Below are positions 8,017-17,432 of a DNA stretch of 64,000 nt, piece after piece (the stretch's first letter is position 1; every line of letters begins with the position of its first letter). The stretch is from Rhodospirillaceae bacterium. Lineage in GTDB: Bacteria > Pseudomonadota > Alphaproteobacteria > Rhodospirillales > UBA2165. The notes below the pieces were generated by a model that saw only the letters and a program-made list of their open reading frames with translations, had not been told where the DNA came from and searched no databases. Location of the stretch: the NCBI GenBank assembly GCA_947467145.1, contig CANIGJ010000018.1:1-64000 (forward strand), given 5' to 3'. Both the position numbers and the translations under genes were made by a program.

Positions 8017-10233
8017 TTATGGGATGTCCGTATCGGGTGCCACGATAGGCACTTCGGCTTCGGACTCCTCATCCTCAGCCGGCGTTTGCGCGCGCACGGT
8101 TCGGCTGGCGCCAGGACGGATCACCCAGGGCCGAACCCCACGCGCGCCATTGACGCTTTCGATCCGCACCTTATCGCCATCGATCCAGATCGCATGCGTG
8201 CCGTTGCGCCATAGATCGAAGCGATCGACCAGCACGCGCGCGCTGGCGCAGCGCCGTCCGGGCACGGGAACCGCGCTCACCACAATCGATGCGGTGCGGC
8301 AATCGTCGAGCAGTGCGGCACGGTCGGTGACGAAGGACACGGTTTGTCCCTTGGCCCGCCAGATGCACCCGCTCTCGTCGCAGCGTAGATCGTGCGCGGC
8401 GGCGTTGACGCCATGTCCTTCACCTGGGCGCGGGAACGTCTCCTCCTCGCCGGCGTCGTAGCCGGCGCGGCGCAGCCAGATATCGCGTTCGAACCGCGCC
8501 GTGCCGCGTGACGACACCAGCATCCGTCCTTCATGGCCGGCGACCGCGAACAAGCGCGCGCCGCCATCGGCGATGATGTCAGGTCGACTCGCGTTGGCGG
8601 CGATGACGAGTCCGATGGCGATGCCGGCAAGGCCGAGGCTGCGCCAGGAGCGCCGCCATAGACAGATCCACAAACCGCCGAGGACCATGGCGAGAAGCGC
8701 CGACGACGGCATCGCCGCGATGGTGGTCACCGCCCAATCCTGCGCCGCGATCTTGGCCGCCGCTTCATTGATCGCCGCGATCCCCCAGCCCATGGGCACG
8801 AGGCCGAGATCCTCGAGCCCGAACGGCATCAGCACCATGCCGATGACGGCGGCCGGCATCACCCAGACGCTGGAGAGCGGCACCGCAATCAGATTGCCGA
8901 GCAACCCGTAGAGTGCAACGCGATTGAAGTGATAGACGGAGAACGGTGCAGTCGCGATGGTCGCGATTACGGTGGTCAATGCGACGGCGCCGACATAAAG
9001 CGCGATGCGCCGCGTGAGTCCCTTATCGCGGCCGCGCGAGAACGCCGATCCCCACACTTCATAGGCGGCGATCAGGGCCACGACCGCGGCGAACGACATT
9101 TGGAAGCTCGCGTTCAACAAGGCTTCGGGCTGAAACGCGAGGATGATAGTCGCGGCAATCGCGACGAAGCGCATCGAGATACCTTGCCGATCGAAGATCA
9201 TCGCGGCCAGCACCAGACCCATCATAAGGAAAGAGCGTTGTGTCGGCACGGTCGATCCGGCCAGCAAGGTGTAAAACAAAGCACCCGCGATGGCGACGAC
9301 TGCGGCCCACTTCTTGATCGGATAATGCAGCGCGATAGGCGGGATCAGCGCCAAGCCGGCACGCACAATCGCGAACAGTAATCCCGCGACCAGGCCGATA
9401 TGCATCCCCGAGATCGATAACAGATGATAGATGCCGGAATTGCGATAGGCTTCGTTGACCTCCTCCGGAATCGCACCGCGATCGCCGGTGATCAGTGCGG
9501 CGGCGACCGCACCCGCTGTGCCGCCGATGGATTCGCGAATGCGCGTGGTCAGACGTTCGCGAAAGCCTTCCCAACGATGCGCGAGGGTGAGCTGGTTGTC
9601 GGCCTCGGCCAGCAGGCGCGCGCGGCCAAGCGCGAAACCGGTCGCGCCGATCTCTTGAAAATAATAATGGAACTGAAAATCGTAGGCGCCGGGCATGGCG
9701 GGCGGCGGCGGCGGTGCCAGACGCGCGCGCACCTGCAGCCAGGCGCCGGGCAAGAGATCGGGCATCTTGTTGCGCAGCCGCAAGCGAATGCGCTCCGGCG
9801 TCGCGGGCGGCTCGAGTGACGAGATGCGCACCTTGTCGAGCAGGACGCGCGTGCCGTCCGGCAGTTGCTCCACGCTGGCCACCCGCCCGGCCACCGTCGC
9901 GGTCGTAATCACGCGATCGAGTGCGACATGATCAGCGCCGAATGTGCTGAGCTGGGCGAGCATCAGGCCGCTCGCCACGACAGCGCCCGTAACGGCAGGC
10001 AGCAGTAGATATTCGAAACGCCGACCGACGATTGCCAACGCAATCGCGACCGCAAAGGCGAGCGGGCCGATCCAGCCCGGCGGTTCATTCAACAGTGAAA
10101 AATAGATGCCGATCCCGACGCCAAGTGCCACCGGCGTCCACAAAATCCAGCGCTCGCGTTCGGCGCCGAAACGCAAGATCAGCGCGGCCGCCGACGCTTT
10201 CGCGAAATTTGCCCAGATCCCTGCCAAGATCAT
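8017..10233 (-). CDS. comEC: ComEC/Rec2-family competence membrane protein
   Basis: 738 aa from ATG 10233, preceded by GGGG; a longer frame to 10398 would run across the gltX start and has no family-like sequence. The N-terminal DUF4131 region has several membrane helices. The Competence domain contains GDRGAIPEEV and the signature SISGMHIGLVAGLLF near residue 280. The C-terminal soluble part is a degenerate metallo-beta-lactamase-like domain without an HxHxDH site. ComEC forms the inner-membrane channel for transforming single-stranded DNA. Whether this cell is competent is not shown, as no other com genes are present. Confidence 0.9.
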   Translation of the reverse strand: MILAGIWANFAKASAAALILRFGAERERWILWTPVALGVGIGIYFSLLNEPPGWIGPLAFAVAIALAIVGRRFEYLLLPAVTGAVVASGLMLAQLSTFGADHVALDRVITTATVAGRVASVEQLPDGTRVLLDKVRISSLEPPATPERIRLRLRNKMPDLLPGAWLQVRARLAPPPPPAMPGAYDFQFHYYFQEIGATGFALGRARLLAEADNQLTLAHRWEGFRERLTTRIRESIGGTAGAVAAALITGDRGAIPEEVNEAYRNSGIYHLLSISGMHIGLVAGLLFAIVRAGLALIPPIALHYPIKKWAAVVAIAGALFYTLLAGSTVPTQRSFLMMGLVLAAMIFDRQGISMRFVAIAATIILAFQPEALLNASFQMSFAAVVALIAAYEVWGSAFSRGRDKGLTRRIALYVGAVALTTVIATIATAPFSVYHFNRVALYGLLGNLIAVPLSSVWVMPAAVIGMVLMPFGLEDLGLVPMGWGIAAINEAAAKIAAQDWAVTTIAAMPSSALLAMVLGGLWICLWRRSWRSLGLAGIAIGLVIAANASRPDIIADGGARLFAVAGHEGRMLVSSRGTARFERDIWLRRAGYDAGEEETFPRPGEGHGVNAAAHDLRCDESGCIWRAKGQTVSFVTDRAALLDDCRTASIVVSAVPVPGRRCASARVLVDRFDLWRNGTHAIWIDGDKVRIESVNGARGVRPWVIRPGASRTVRAQTPAEDEESEAEVPIVAPDTDIP

Positions 10234-10293
10234 GGTCCCCGTTTTGGGCCGCCCCGTTATTGACGTTGGGAAACAATAGCTTAGTTTAGCGCC

Positions 10294-11697
10294 ATGGTCG
10301 TCACCCGTTTCGCTCCCTCTCCCACCGGCTTCCTCCATATCGGCGGCGCCCGCACCGCGTTGTTCAACTGGCTGTTCGCCAAACATCATGGTGGCCAATT
10401 CCTGCTGCGCATCGAGGATACCGATCGCGCGCGCTCTACCCAGGCGGCGGTCGATGCCATCTTTGGCGGCCTCTCATGGCTTGGCCTGACCTGGGACGGC
10501 GAGGCCGTATCGCAATTCGAACGCCGTGGCCGTCACGCCGAGGTCGCGCACAAGCTGTTGGCCGAGGGCAAAGCCTATAAGTGCTACTGCACGCCCGAAG
10601 AACTCGCCGAGATGCGCGAAGAAGCCAAGCGCACCGGGCGGCCCACCATGTATGACGGGCGCTGGCGCGATCGCGATCCGTCCGAGGCACCCGCGGGTAT
10701 CGATCCGGTCATCCGCTTCAAGGCCCCGCGCGGCAACTCGACCGTCATCCAAGACAAGATCCAGGGCCCGGTCGAGGTTGCCAACGACCAACTCGACGAC
10801 ATGGTCCTGCTACGCGCCGACGGAACGCCGACCTATATGCTGGCCGTCGTCGTCGACGATCACGACATGGCCGTCACCCATGTCATCCGCGGCGACGACC
10901 ATCTGACCAATACCTTCCGCCAGGCGCAGCTGTATCTCGCGGCCGGCTGGGACCTGCCCACCTTCGGGCATCTGCCGCTGCTGCACGGTAGCGACGGGGC
11001 GAAATTGTCGAAACGCCACGGCGCCCAGAATGTCGAAGAATACCGCGACATGGGCTTCCTGCCCGAAGCGGTGTGCAATTACATCCTGCGGCTCGGCTGG
11101 GGCCATGGTGACGATGAGATCATCAGCCGCGAACAGGCCATCGAATGGTTCGATCTGGATGCCGTCGGCCGCGCGCCGTCGCGCCTGGATCGCGACAAGC
11201 TGGCCAGTCTTAACCACCACTATATGCGTCAGACGGCACCCCAGCGCCTCGCCGAACTGACCCTGCCCGAGCTGGCCAAACGCGTCCCGACCGGCGTCGC
11301 AGCCGAGACCGAACAGCGTATCATCACGGGTATGAATGGGCTAACAGAGCGCTCGAAAACAATATTAGAACTTGCTGAAAATGCTGAGTTTTATGCGCTG
11401 CAAAGACCGATTCCGATCAATGAAAAAGGTCGGAAACTGCTTGACGGCGAAGCCCGTCGCGTAGTCGAATCGTTACGGTCTGCATTGGCGCAGATTTCCG
11501 ACTGGACGCAAGGGGTTATCGAGGAAACGGTCCGCCAGGTCGCGACGGACCTCAACGTGAAGCTAGGCTCGGTCGCCCAACCGCTCCGCGCCGCCCTCAC
11601 CGGCTCCGATAAGTCTCCCGGTATCTTCGAGGTCGTGGAAGTCCTCGGTCGGAACGAAACGCTGGGGCGGATCGACGACGCACTCGCCGCGTCGTGA
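10294..11697 (+). CDS. gltX: Glutamate--tRNA ligase
   Basis: 467-aa class I synthetase. The HIGH-type motif is in FAPSPTGFLHIGGARTALFN (6-25) and the KMSKS equivalent is KLSKRHG near 237-243. The anticodon-binding helical domain follows. It is divergent from comEC with a 60-base gap. Codons in the stretch around 11340-11440 are noticeably AT-rich (rare CTA, TTA, AGA and AAT) compared with the flanks. The encoded protein still aligns naturally with the family there. It may charge tRNA-Glu only, or also tRNA-Gln, as in many alphaproteobacteria. Confidence 0.95.
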   Translation: MVVTRFAPSPTGFLHIGGARTALFNWLFAKHHGGQFLLRIEDTDRARSTQAAVDAIFGGLSWLGLTWDGEAVSQFERRGRHAEVAHKLLAEGKAYKCYCTPEELAEMREEAKRTGRPTMYDGRWRDRDPSEAPAGIDPVIRFKAPRGNSTVIQDKIQGPVEVANDQLDDMVLLRADGTPTYMLAVVVDDHDMAVTHVIRGDDHLTNTFRQAQLYLAAGWDLPTFGHLPLLHGSDGAKLSKRHGAQNVEEYRDMGFLPEAVCNYILRLGWGHGDDEIISREQAIEWFDLDAVGRAPSRLDRDKLASLNHHYMRQTAPQRLAELTLPELAKRVPTGVAAETEQRIITGMNGLTERSKTILELAENAEFYALQRPIPINEKGRKLLDGEARRVVESLRSALAQISDWTQGVIEETVRQVATDLNVKLGSVAQPLRAALTGSDKSPGIFEVVEVLGRNETLGRIDDALAAS

Positions 11698-11721
11698 TCT
11701 GGAATACGTCTGGTGCGTAAC

Positions 11722-11750
11722 TTGACAGGACACTTGTCAAATCGTTAATG
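11722..11750 (+). promoter_or_regulatory. Putative gltA promoter with inverted repeat
   Basis: TTGACA (11722-11727), a 17-base spacer and TTAATG (11745-11750) form a good sigma70 promoter about 42 bases before the gltA ATG. The -35 is one arm of the inverted repeat TTGACA-N7-TGTCAA (11722-11740), a candidate operator. Confidence 0.55.
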
Positions 11751-11792
11751 CCGCCAGAAGGTTAGCAGTCATCAGTACTGGGGGTTCAGGCC

Positions 11793-13115
11793 ATGGCAGA
11801 AGCAAAGAAGGGTAATCAGCAGACCGTCACTCTGCTCGATAACGAAAGCGGCAAGAAATACGATCTGCCGGTCATTCCGGGCAGCACTGGACCCAAGGTC
11901 ATCGACGTGCGGCGCCTCTACGGCGACACCGGCTATTTCACCTACGACCCGGGCTTCACCTCCACCGGTTCTTGCGAATCCGCTATCACCTATATCGACG
12001 GCGACGAAGGCATCCTGCTCTATCGCGGCTATCGCATTCAGGATCTGGCCGAACACTCCGATTACATGGAGACCTGTTACCTGCTGCTGAACGGCGACCT
12101 GCCGAACACCGAGCAGAAAACCAAGTTCGTGCACGACGTGACCTATCACACGATGCTGCAGGAACAGATCAACAGCTTCTACAGCGGCTTCCGTCGCGAC
12201 TCGCATCCGATGGCGGTCATGTGCGGCGTGGTCGGCGGCTTGGCGGCCTTCTATCACGACAGCCTGGACATCACGAATGCGCGTCATCGTGAGATCGCGT
12301 CCTACCGCCTTATCGCCAAGATGCCGACGATCGCGGCGCAGGCCTACAAATATTCGGTTGGCCAGCCGTTCGTCTATCCGCAGAACGATCTCGGCTTCGC
12401 CGAAAACTTCCTGCACATGATGTTCGCCACGCCGGCCGAGAAGTACAAGGTCAGCCCGACGATGGCGAAAGCCATGGATCGCATCCTGATCCTGCATGCC
12501 GACCATGAGCAGAATGCTTCGACCTCGACGGTCCGCCTCGCCGGCTCGTCGGGCGCCAACCCGTTCGCCTGCATCGCGGCCGGCATCGCCTCGCTGTGGG
12601 GCCCGGCACACGGTGGCGCCAACGAAGCCGTGCTCGATATGCTCAACCAGATCGGCGACAAAAAGAACATCAACGAGTACATCAAGAAGGCGAAGGACAA
12701 GGATGACTCGTTCCGCCTGATGGGCTTCGGTCACCGCGTCTACAAGAACTTCGATCCGCGCGCGAAGGTCATGCAGCAGACCTGCCACGAGGTTCTGGGC
12801 GAACTCGGCATCAAGAACGAACCGCTGCTCGAACTCGCCATGGAACTCGAACGGATCGCGCTCGAGGACGATTATTTCGTCGAGCGTAAGCTGTACCCGA
12901 ACGTCGACTTCTATTCGGGCATCATCTTCCGTGCGATGGGCATCCCGACCAGCATGTTCACGGCGCTGTTCGCCGTGGCGCGCACCGTCGGCTGGATCTC
13001 GCAGTGGAATGAGATGATCGAAGATCCGCAGATGAAGATCGGCCGTCCACGCCAGCTCTACACCGGCGCGACGGAACGCGATTACGTCCCGGAAGCCAAA
13101 CGCAAGGCGAAGTAA
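11793..13115 (+). CDS. gltA: Citrate synthase (type II)
   Basis: 440 aa, the length of hexameric NADH-regulated type II enzymes. It condenses acetyl-CoA and oxaloacetate. Catalytic residues are seen as His near 271 ([10 protein letters not shown]), His near 313 ([10 protein letters not shown]) and Asp near 371 (YPNVDFYSG). An N-terminal beta-rich extension ([19 protein letters not shown]) is present, as expected. It is transcribed from its own promoter and ends at a bidirectional terminator shared with lpxB. Confidence 0.97.
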   Translation: MAEAKKGNQQTVTLLDNESGKKYDLPVIPGSTGPKVIDVRRLYGDTGYFTYDPGFTSTGSCESAITYIDGDEGILLYRGYRIQDLAEHSDYMETCYLLLNGDLPNTEQKTKFVHDVTYHTMLQEQINSFYSGFRRDSHPMAVMCGVVGGLAAFYHDSLDITNARHREIASYRLIAKMPTIAAQAYKYSVGQPFVYPQNDLGFAENFLHMMFATPAEKYKVSPTMAKAMDRILILHADHEQNASTSTVRLAGSSGANPFACIAAGIASLWGPAHGGANEAVLDMLNQIGDKKNINEYIKKAKDKDDSFRLMGFGHRVYKNFDPRAKVMQQTCHEVLGELGIKNEPLLELAMELERIALEDDYFVERKLYPNVDFYSGIIFRAMGIPTSMFTALFAVARTVGWISQWNEMIEDPQMKIGRPRQLYTGATERDYVPEAKRKAK

Positions 13116-13137
13116 GCAAACTGCGATCGAATGAACC

Positions 13138-13168
13138 AAAAAGGCCGGTCTTAGGACCGGCCTTTTTT
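13138..13168. terminator. Bidirectional terminator between gltA and lpxB
   Basis: The 10-bp stem AAGGCCGGTC / GACCGGCCTT has the loop TTAG and T-tracts on both strands (TTTTTT at 13163-13168; AAAAA at 13138-13142). The lpxB stop codon TAA lies in the loop, and its last codons (KKGRS) come from the stem. Confidence 0.92.
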
Positions 13169-14335
13169 CATGGTGCGCAGTACGACCTGAGCTGCCGCGT
13201 GCGACGGCGCGATGCCATCGCGGCTCAGCAACGCCAGCGCATCGCCGAGCTGACGGCGTTGCCGGCCGACAGCGTCGGCATCGCTCAACAGCTTGCTGGC
13301 TGCGTCGGCGATCCATTCAGGACGGCAATTCTCGAGGATCAATTCCGGCACCGCTTCTTCGTCGAGCAGGATGTTCACCAGATTGACGTACTTGGATTTG
13401 ACGAGCTTGCGCGCGAGCCAAGACGTCACCGGATTGAACTTGTAGATGATGACGTTGGGAATGCGCGCCATGGCAAGTTCCAGCGCCACCGTGCCCGAGG
13501 CCGCAATCGCGACATTCGAGGCTGCGAAGGCATCGAACTTTTCGGCCTCGCCCGTCACGACAATCGGCTGACGGCGCCAGCCCTGGATGAGTTTGCGCAC
13601 CCGCGCTTCCATGTGTGAAACGGTCGGCAGCACGTAGGCGAGATCGGGATAACGCTCGTCGAGCAATTCAGTCGTTTCACGCAAGATCGGCATCAAACGT
13701 TCGATCTCGCCCGCCCGGCTGCCCGGCAACAAGCACGCTACGCGCGCGTCCGAGCCAAGACCGTGCCGCGTGCGGAACGCCCAACCATCGGCTTGGGCGA
13801 CAGCGCTTTCGAGAACCGGATGGCCGACGAAATCGGCCGCCAGTCCGACGCGGGTGAAATAGTCGGGCTCGAACGGCAGCAACGTCATGACGCCGTCCAG
13901 ATAGCCCGCCATCTTGCGCGCGCGGCTGGCCTTCCACGCCCAGACCGAAGGTGCGACGTAATGTAGCAGGGGAATGGTCGCGTCCTTGGCCTTCACCTGG
14001 CGCGCGACGCGCAGGCCGAAATCGGGCGCGTCGATGGTCACCAGGATGGCCGGGCGGCTCGCCGCAATGTCGTCGACCGTTTCGCGGATATGCCGTAGTA
14101 GACGCGGCAGACGCGGCAGGACTTCCGCCAACCCCATGACCGCAAGGTCGGTGATCGGAAACCGGCTCGCGAGACCTTCGCGTTCCATCATCTCGCCGCC
14201 GATGCCGCGAAACTCGAGAGGCCCCGGATGTTCAGTCTTCAACGCGGCGATCAGCCGTGCGCCCAACCGGTCGCCGGACGGCTCACCAGCGATCAGATAA
14301 ATCACAGGTGTTTTCTGGAGCGCGTCAGATGTCAT
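13151..14335 (-). CDS. lpxB: Lipid-A-disaccharide synthase
   Basis: 394 aa from ATG 14335 (a longer frame upstream is unpatterned). It joins UDP-2,3-diacylglucosamine and lipid X to make the lipid A disaccharide at the inner membrane. Family motifs are LIAGEPSGDRLGARLIAAL (near 14-32), HYVAPSVWAW, FVGHPVLE, LLPGSRAGEI and the GT19 C-terminal segment ASGTVALELA. The start overlaps the lpxI end by 11 bases. It is the last gene of the block that begins at rpsB, and its stop lies inside the shared terminator. Confidence 0.95.
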   Translation of the reverse strand: MTSDALQKTPVIYLIAGEPSGDRLGARLIAALKTEHPGPLEFRGIGGEMMEREGLASRFPITDLAVMGLAEVLPRLPRLLRHIRETVDDIAASRPAILVTIDAPDFGLRVARQVKAKDATIPLLHYVAPSVWAWKASRARKMAGYLDGVMTLLPFEPDYFTRVGLAADFVGHPVLESAVAQADGWAFRTRHGLGSDARVACLLPGSRAGEIERLMPILRETTELLDERYPDLAYVLPTVSHMEARVRKLIQGWRRQPIVVTGEAEKFDAFAASNVAIAASGTVALELAMARIPNVIIYKFNPVTSWLARKLVKSKYVNLVNILLDEEAVPELILENCRPEWIADAASKLLSDADAVGRQRRQLGDALALLSRDGIAPSHAAAQVVLRTMKKGRS

Positions 14336-15149
14336 CGGCCGCGATCCCGAAGAGGAACAGCCCCGCATCGTCGGCCAGACGGACGACCTCCGGCAGATCG
14401 AGCACCAGTGCATGGCCGGCTTCGATCGCGATGCCGCGCAAGCCGATCTCGGCGGCACGGCGCACCGTATCGGGGCCAATGGCGGGCAGATCGATGCGAC
14501 GATCCTGCTGCGGCTTGCGCATTTTGACGAGCACGCCGCCTACCCCGCTCAGCAGTCCGGCGCTGCGCTTGAGCAATTCGTCAGTGCCCTTAGCGCTCTC
14601 CTGCGCGATCAGTCGCCCGCCCTGTACGATAACCGCCTGGCCGACATCGCGCCGTCCGAGATCGCGCGCCGCGCGCACACCTTCGGCGATATCGCGCTGC
14701 GCATCGGCATCGGGCTGAACGCGGCCGAGGGCGCCGACCGATGCCAACACGCTGTCCATGACTTCGTGAATGCCGCGCACATGAAATCCTTCGTCCTCGA
14801 GGACAGACGCCACGGCGCGCAACAATCCGTCGTCACCCGCGAAAAAACGCCGCCAGATACGCGCGAGAATGAGCCAGCCTTTGGCATCGAGGCGCAGATC
14901 GCGGATGCGCGGACGATGGATGCGTCCGACCATCACCAGATCGGCGGCACCTTCACGATGTAGGGCAGCCAGGATCGCGCCGGCAGCGCCGATGCGGAAC
15001 CAATCGTGCGGTACATTCTGCACGGTCGCGGCATCGCAATGACCGTCGAGCGCCACCACGTAATGCGCGCGTCCGATTGCATTGCAATGTTCGATGAGCC
15101 GGGCCGGTAGAATGCCGCCGCCCGCAAGGATGCCGAGCTTAGGCGGCAT
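14325..15149 (-). CDS. lpxI: UDP-2,3-diacylglucosamine diphosphatase LpxI
   Basis: 274 aa from ATG 15149, overlapping the lpxA end by 11 bases. LpxI (former DUF1009) is the alphaproteobacterial replacement for LpxH and hydrolyses UDP-2,3-diacylglucosamine to lipid X. Motifs are LGILAGGGILPARLIE at the N-terminus, VGRIHRPRIRDLRLD, FHVRGIHEVMDSVLA, and IDLPAIGPDTV with GLRGIAIEAGHALVLD near the C-terminus. Position between lpxA and lpxB is typical. Confidence 0.93.
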   Translation of the reverse strand: MPPKLGILAGGGILPARLIEHCNAIGRAHYVVALDGHCDAATVQNVPHDWFRIGAAGAILAALHREGAADLVMVGRIHRPRIRDLRLDAKGWLILARIWRRFFAGDDGLLRAVASVLEDEGFHVRGIHEVMDSVLASVGALGRVQPDADAQRDIAEGVRAARDLGRRDVGQAVIVQGGRLIAQESAKGTDELLKRSAGLLSGVGGVLVKMRKPQQDRRIDLPAIGPDTVRRAAEIGLRGIAIEAGHALVLDLPEVVRLADDAGLFLFGIAADDI

Positions 15150-15939
15150 CCTCGAGCAGGGGCTGGCAGATCGAGCGGCTGGAATCGCCACTCATAAATT
15201 GGACGATTTCCATGACCGGTTCGACGGTCGAAAAGAGATCGGCGACATCGGTCAAGCGTTCGGCCTGGGTGCCCTCCTGAGCGAAGATCAGGCGATAGGC
15301 GCGACGAAGATTATGGATAGTATCGCGCGAGAAATTGCGGCGCTTCAGTCCGACGAGGTTGAGCCCGGCGAGATGGGCGCGATTGCCGACTACGGAACCA
15401 TAAGGAATGACATCGGATTCGACGCCGGACATGCCGCCGATCATCGCATGGCGCCCGATGCGTACGAATTGATGCACGGCTGACAGCCCGCCCAGAATGG
15501 CCCAATCGCCGATCTCGACATGGCCACCCAACGTGGCGCCGTTCACCAAGATAACGTGATCGCCGATGATGCAATCGTGCGCCACGTGTGCGCCGATCAT
15601 CAGCAGGCAATTGTCGCCGATGCGGGTCAACATACCGCCGCCTTCGGTGCCCGGATTGACGGTGACGTGTTCGCGCAAGATCGTATTGCGGCCGATTTCG
15701 AGGCGCGACGGCTCGCCGTGATATTTCAGATCCTGCGGTTGATGCCCGACGGAGGCGAACGGGAAAATCATCGAATTCGCACCGATCTTGGTGCGCCCGG
15801 TCACCACGACATGGGACGAGAGTTTGACGCCGGCTTCGAGGACAACGTGCGGGCCGATCACGCAGTACGGACCGACAACCGCGCCATCGGCGATTTCAGC
15901 GCCTTTCTCGACGACGGCGGTGGGATGGATATCGGTCAT
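15139..15939 (-). CDS. lpxA: Acyl-ACP--UDP-N-acetylglucosamine O-acyltransferase
   Basis: 266-aa left-handed parallel beta-helix enzyme that adds the 3-hydroxyacyl chain to UDP-GlcNAc, the first step of lipid A synthesis. Hexapeptide repeats run from IHPTAVVEKGAEIADGAVVG onward. The catalytic His is in LLMIGAHVAHDCIIGDHV, and a C-terminal helical bundle is present. Its ATG shares one base with the fabZ stop (TAATG), so translation is coupled. Confidence 0.96.
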   Translation of the reverse strand: MTDIHPTAVVEKGAEIADGAVVGPYCVIGPHVVLEAGVKLSSHVVVTGRTKIGANSMIFPFASVGHQPQDLKYHGEPSRLEIGRNTILREHVTVNPGTEGGGMLTRIGDNCLLMIGAHVAHDCIIGDHVILVNGATLGGHVEIGDWAILGGLSAVHQFVRIGRHAMIGGMSGVESDVIPYGSVVGNRAHLAGLNLVGLKRRNFSRDTIHNLRRAYRLIFAQEGTQAERLTDVADLFSTVEPVMEIVQFMSGDSSRSICQPLLEDAA

Positions 15940-16403
15940 TATGCTGCAATCATCGCAGTGAAGGTCGCTTCGGCGACGATCGCGCCATCAACCTTGGCCG
16001 TGCCGGTGAATTTCCACACGGCGCCCCGCTGCTGCTTTTTCTCGACATGCAGGCGGACGGTATCGCCCGGCCGTACGGGCTTGCGGAACCGCGCATCCTC
16101 AACCGACATGAAATAGACCTTACGATCCTTGTCCTGATCGCCCAGCGAATAACACACCAGCGCACCGGCGGTCTGAGCCAGCGCCTCGACGATCAAGACG
16201 CCCGGCATGATCGGCTCAGACGGGAAATGCCCTTGGAAGAACGGTTCGTTGACCGTGACGTTCTTGATACCCACGGCGCTCTCGTTCGGAACGATTTCCG
16301 TCAAGCGATCCAGGAACAAAAACGGATAGCGATGCGGGATCAAGCGCTTGATCTGCTCTACATCGAGCGTGGTCTGACTATCCGAGCGTGATTCGGAATC
16401 CAT
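15939..16403 (-). CDS. fabZ: 3-hydroxyacyl-ACP dehydratase FabZ
   Basis: 154-aa hot-dog-fold dehydratase of fatty acid elongation. Active-site His lies in [20 protein letters not shown], with Glu in the same helix, and the substrate tunnel segment [14 protein letters not shown] is at 24-37. Placement between lpxD and lpxA links the 3-hydroxyacyl-ACP pool to lipid A assembly, as in many Gram-negatives. Three bases separate it from the lpxD stop. Confidence 0.96.
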   Translation of the reverse strand: MDSESRSDSQTTLDVEQIKRLIPHRYPFLFLDRLTEIVPNESAVGIKNVTVNEPFFQGHFPSEPIMPGVLIVEALAQTAGALVCYSLGDQDKDRKVYFMSVEDARFRKPVRPGDTVRLHVEKKQQRGAVWKFTGTAKVDGAIVAEATFTAMIAA

Positions 16404-16406
16404 AAC

Positions 16407-17429
16407 CTAACGACCTTCTTTCGATTTACGAAGTCTGCTCAAAAACGCCAAGTTGCGCCAGTGTTCGCGCGATTCCAACGCCGGCGTCCCGGTTACCGTC
16501 ACCCCGGGAGGAATATCGTGGGTAACGCCCGCCTGCGCCGATATGCGCGCCCCGTCGCCGATGGTCAAATGCCCGATCAGTCCGGCCTGGCCGCCCATCA
16601 TCACGTAATCGCCGACGCTCGTGCTGCCGGAAATCCCGACCTGACCGGTGATGAAACACCCTTTGCCGATGGTCACGTTATGCGCGATATGGACCAAATT
16701 ATCAATCTTGGTACCCGCCCCGATCACCGTATCGGGCGCGGCCCCGCGGTCGATCGCCGTGTTGGCGCCGATTTCGACATCGTCATGCACTAGGACGCGG
16801 CCGAGCTGGGGCACTTTCGTATGCTGGGCACCCGGCGCAAACCCGAAGCCATCCTGACCGATCCGCACGCCCGGATGCAGCATGACCCGATTGGCGAGAT
16901 CGCAATGGGTCAATGTGCAATTGGAGGCGATCCGGCAATCATCGCCGATCCGAACGCCGTCGCCGATCACTGTATTGGCGCCGATCGATGTTCCCGCACC
17001 CACCACGCAATGTTCGCCGATCACCGCGCCCGGCCCGATGGCGACGCCTTCGCCCAGCTTGCTGGTCGGCGCGACGGTCGCGGTTTTCGCGATCCCGCCG
17101 ACCGGCGGACGGACAGGATAAAAGGCCTGAGCGATCAGCGCATAGCCGCGATACGGATTCTTGGTCACCAGCAGCATGGCGCTACGCGGCGCACGCTCGA
17201 CGAGATCGGGTGCGACCAAGATCGCGCCGGCGCGCGATGCAGTGAAATCGGCGATGTAACGACGATTGTCGATGAAGCTGACGTCGGACCGGCCGGCCAA
17301 CGACAGCGCCATGACATCCGTGAAAGATACCGTTGCATCGCCCGTCCCGCCGATCTCGGCGTCGGCGATACGAGCAAGATCCTTCAGACTGAACGGCCCC
17401 GCCTTATCGAAGAAACGGGCATCCGCCAT
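16407..17429 (-). CDS. lpxD: UDP-3-O-(3-hydroxyacyl)glucosamine N-acyltransferase
   Basis: 340 aa. It adds the N-linked 3-hydroxyacyl chain in lipid A synthesis. The N-terminal uridine-binding domain contains [20 protein letters not shown]. The hexapeptide-repeat domain has many GxxIGxN-type repeats, and the catalytic His is in [16 protein letters not shown] near 243. The C-terminal helix is short. It starts 3 bases after the skp-like gene. Confidence 0.95.
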   Translation of the reverse strand: MADARFFDKAGPFSLKDLARIADAEIGGTGDATVSFTDVMALSLAGRSDVSFIDNRRYIADFTASRAGAILVAPDLVERAPRSAMLLVTKNPYRGYALIAQAFYPVRPPVGGIAKTATVAPTSKLGEGVAIGPGAVIGEHCVVGAGTSIGANTVIGDGVRIGDDCRIASNCTLTHCDLANRVMLHPGVRIGQDGFGFAPGAQHTKVPQLGRVLVHDDVEIGANTAIDRGAAPDTVIGAGTKIDNLVHIAHNVTIGKGCFITGQVGISGSTSVGDYVMMGGQAGLIGHLTIGDGARISAQAGVTHDIPPGVTVTGTPALESREHWRNLAFLSRLRKSKEGR

Positions 17430-17432
17430 GGC

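Noticed and set aside
10234..10398. N-terminal extension of comEC to 10398
   Set aside because: It would run across the gltX start region; the added residues have no ComEC character, and ATG 10233 is a better start.
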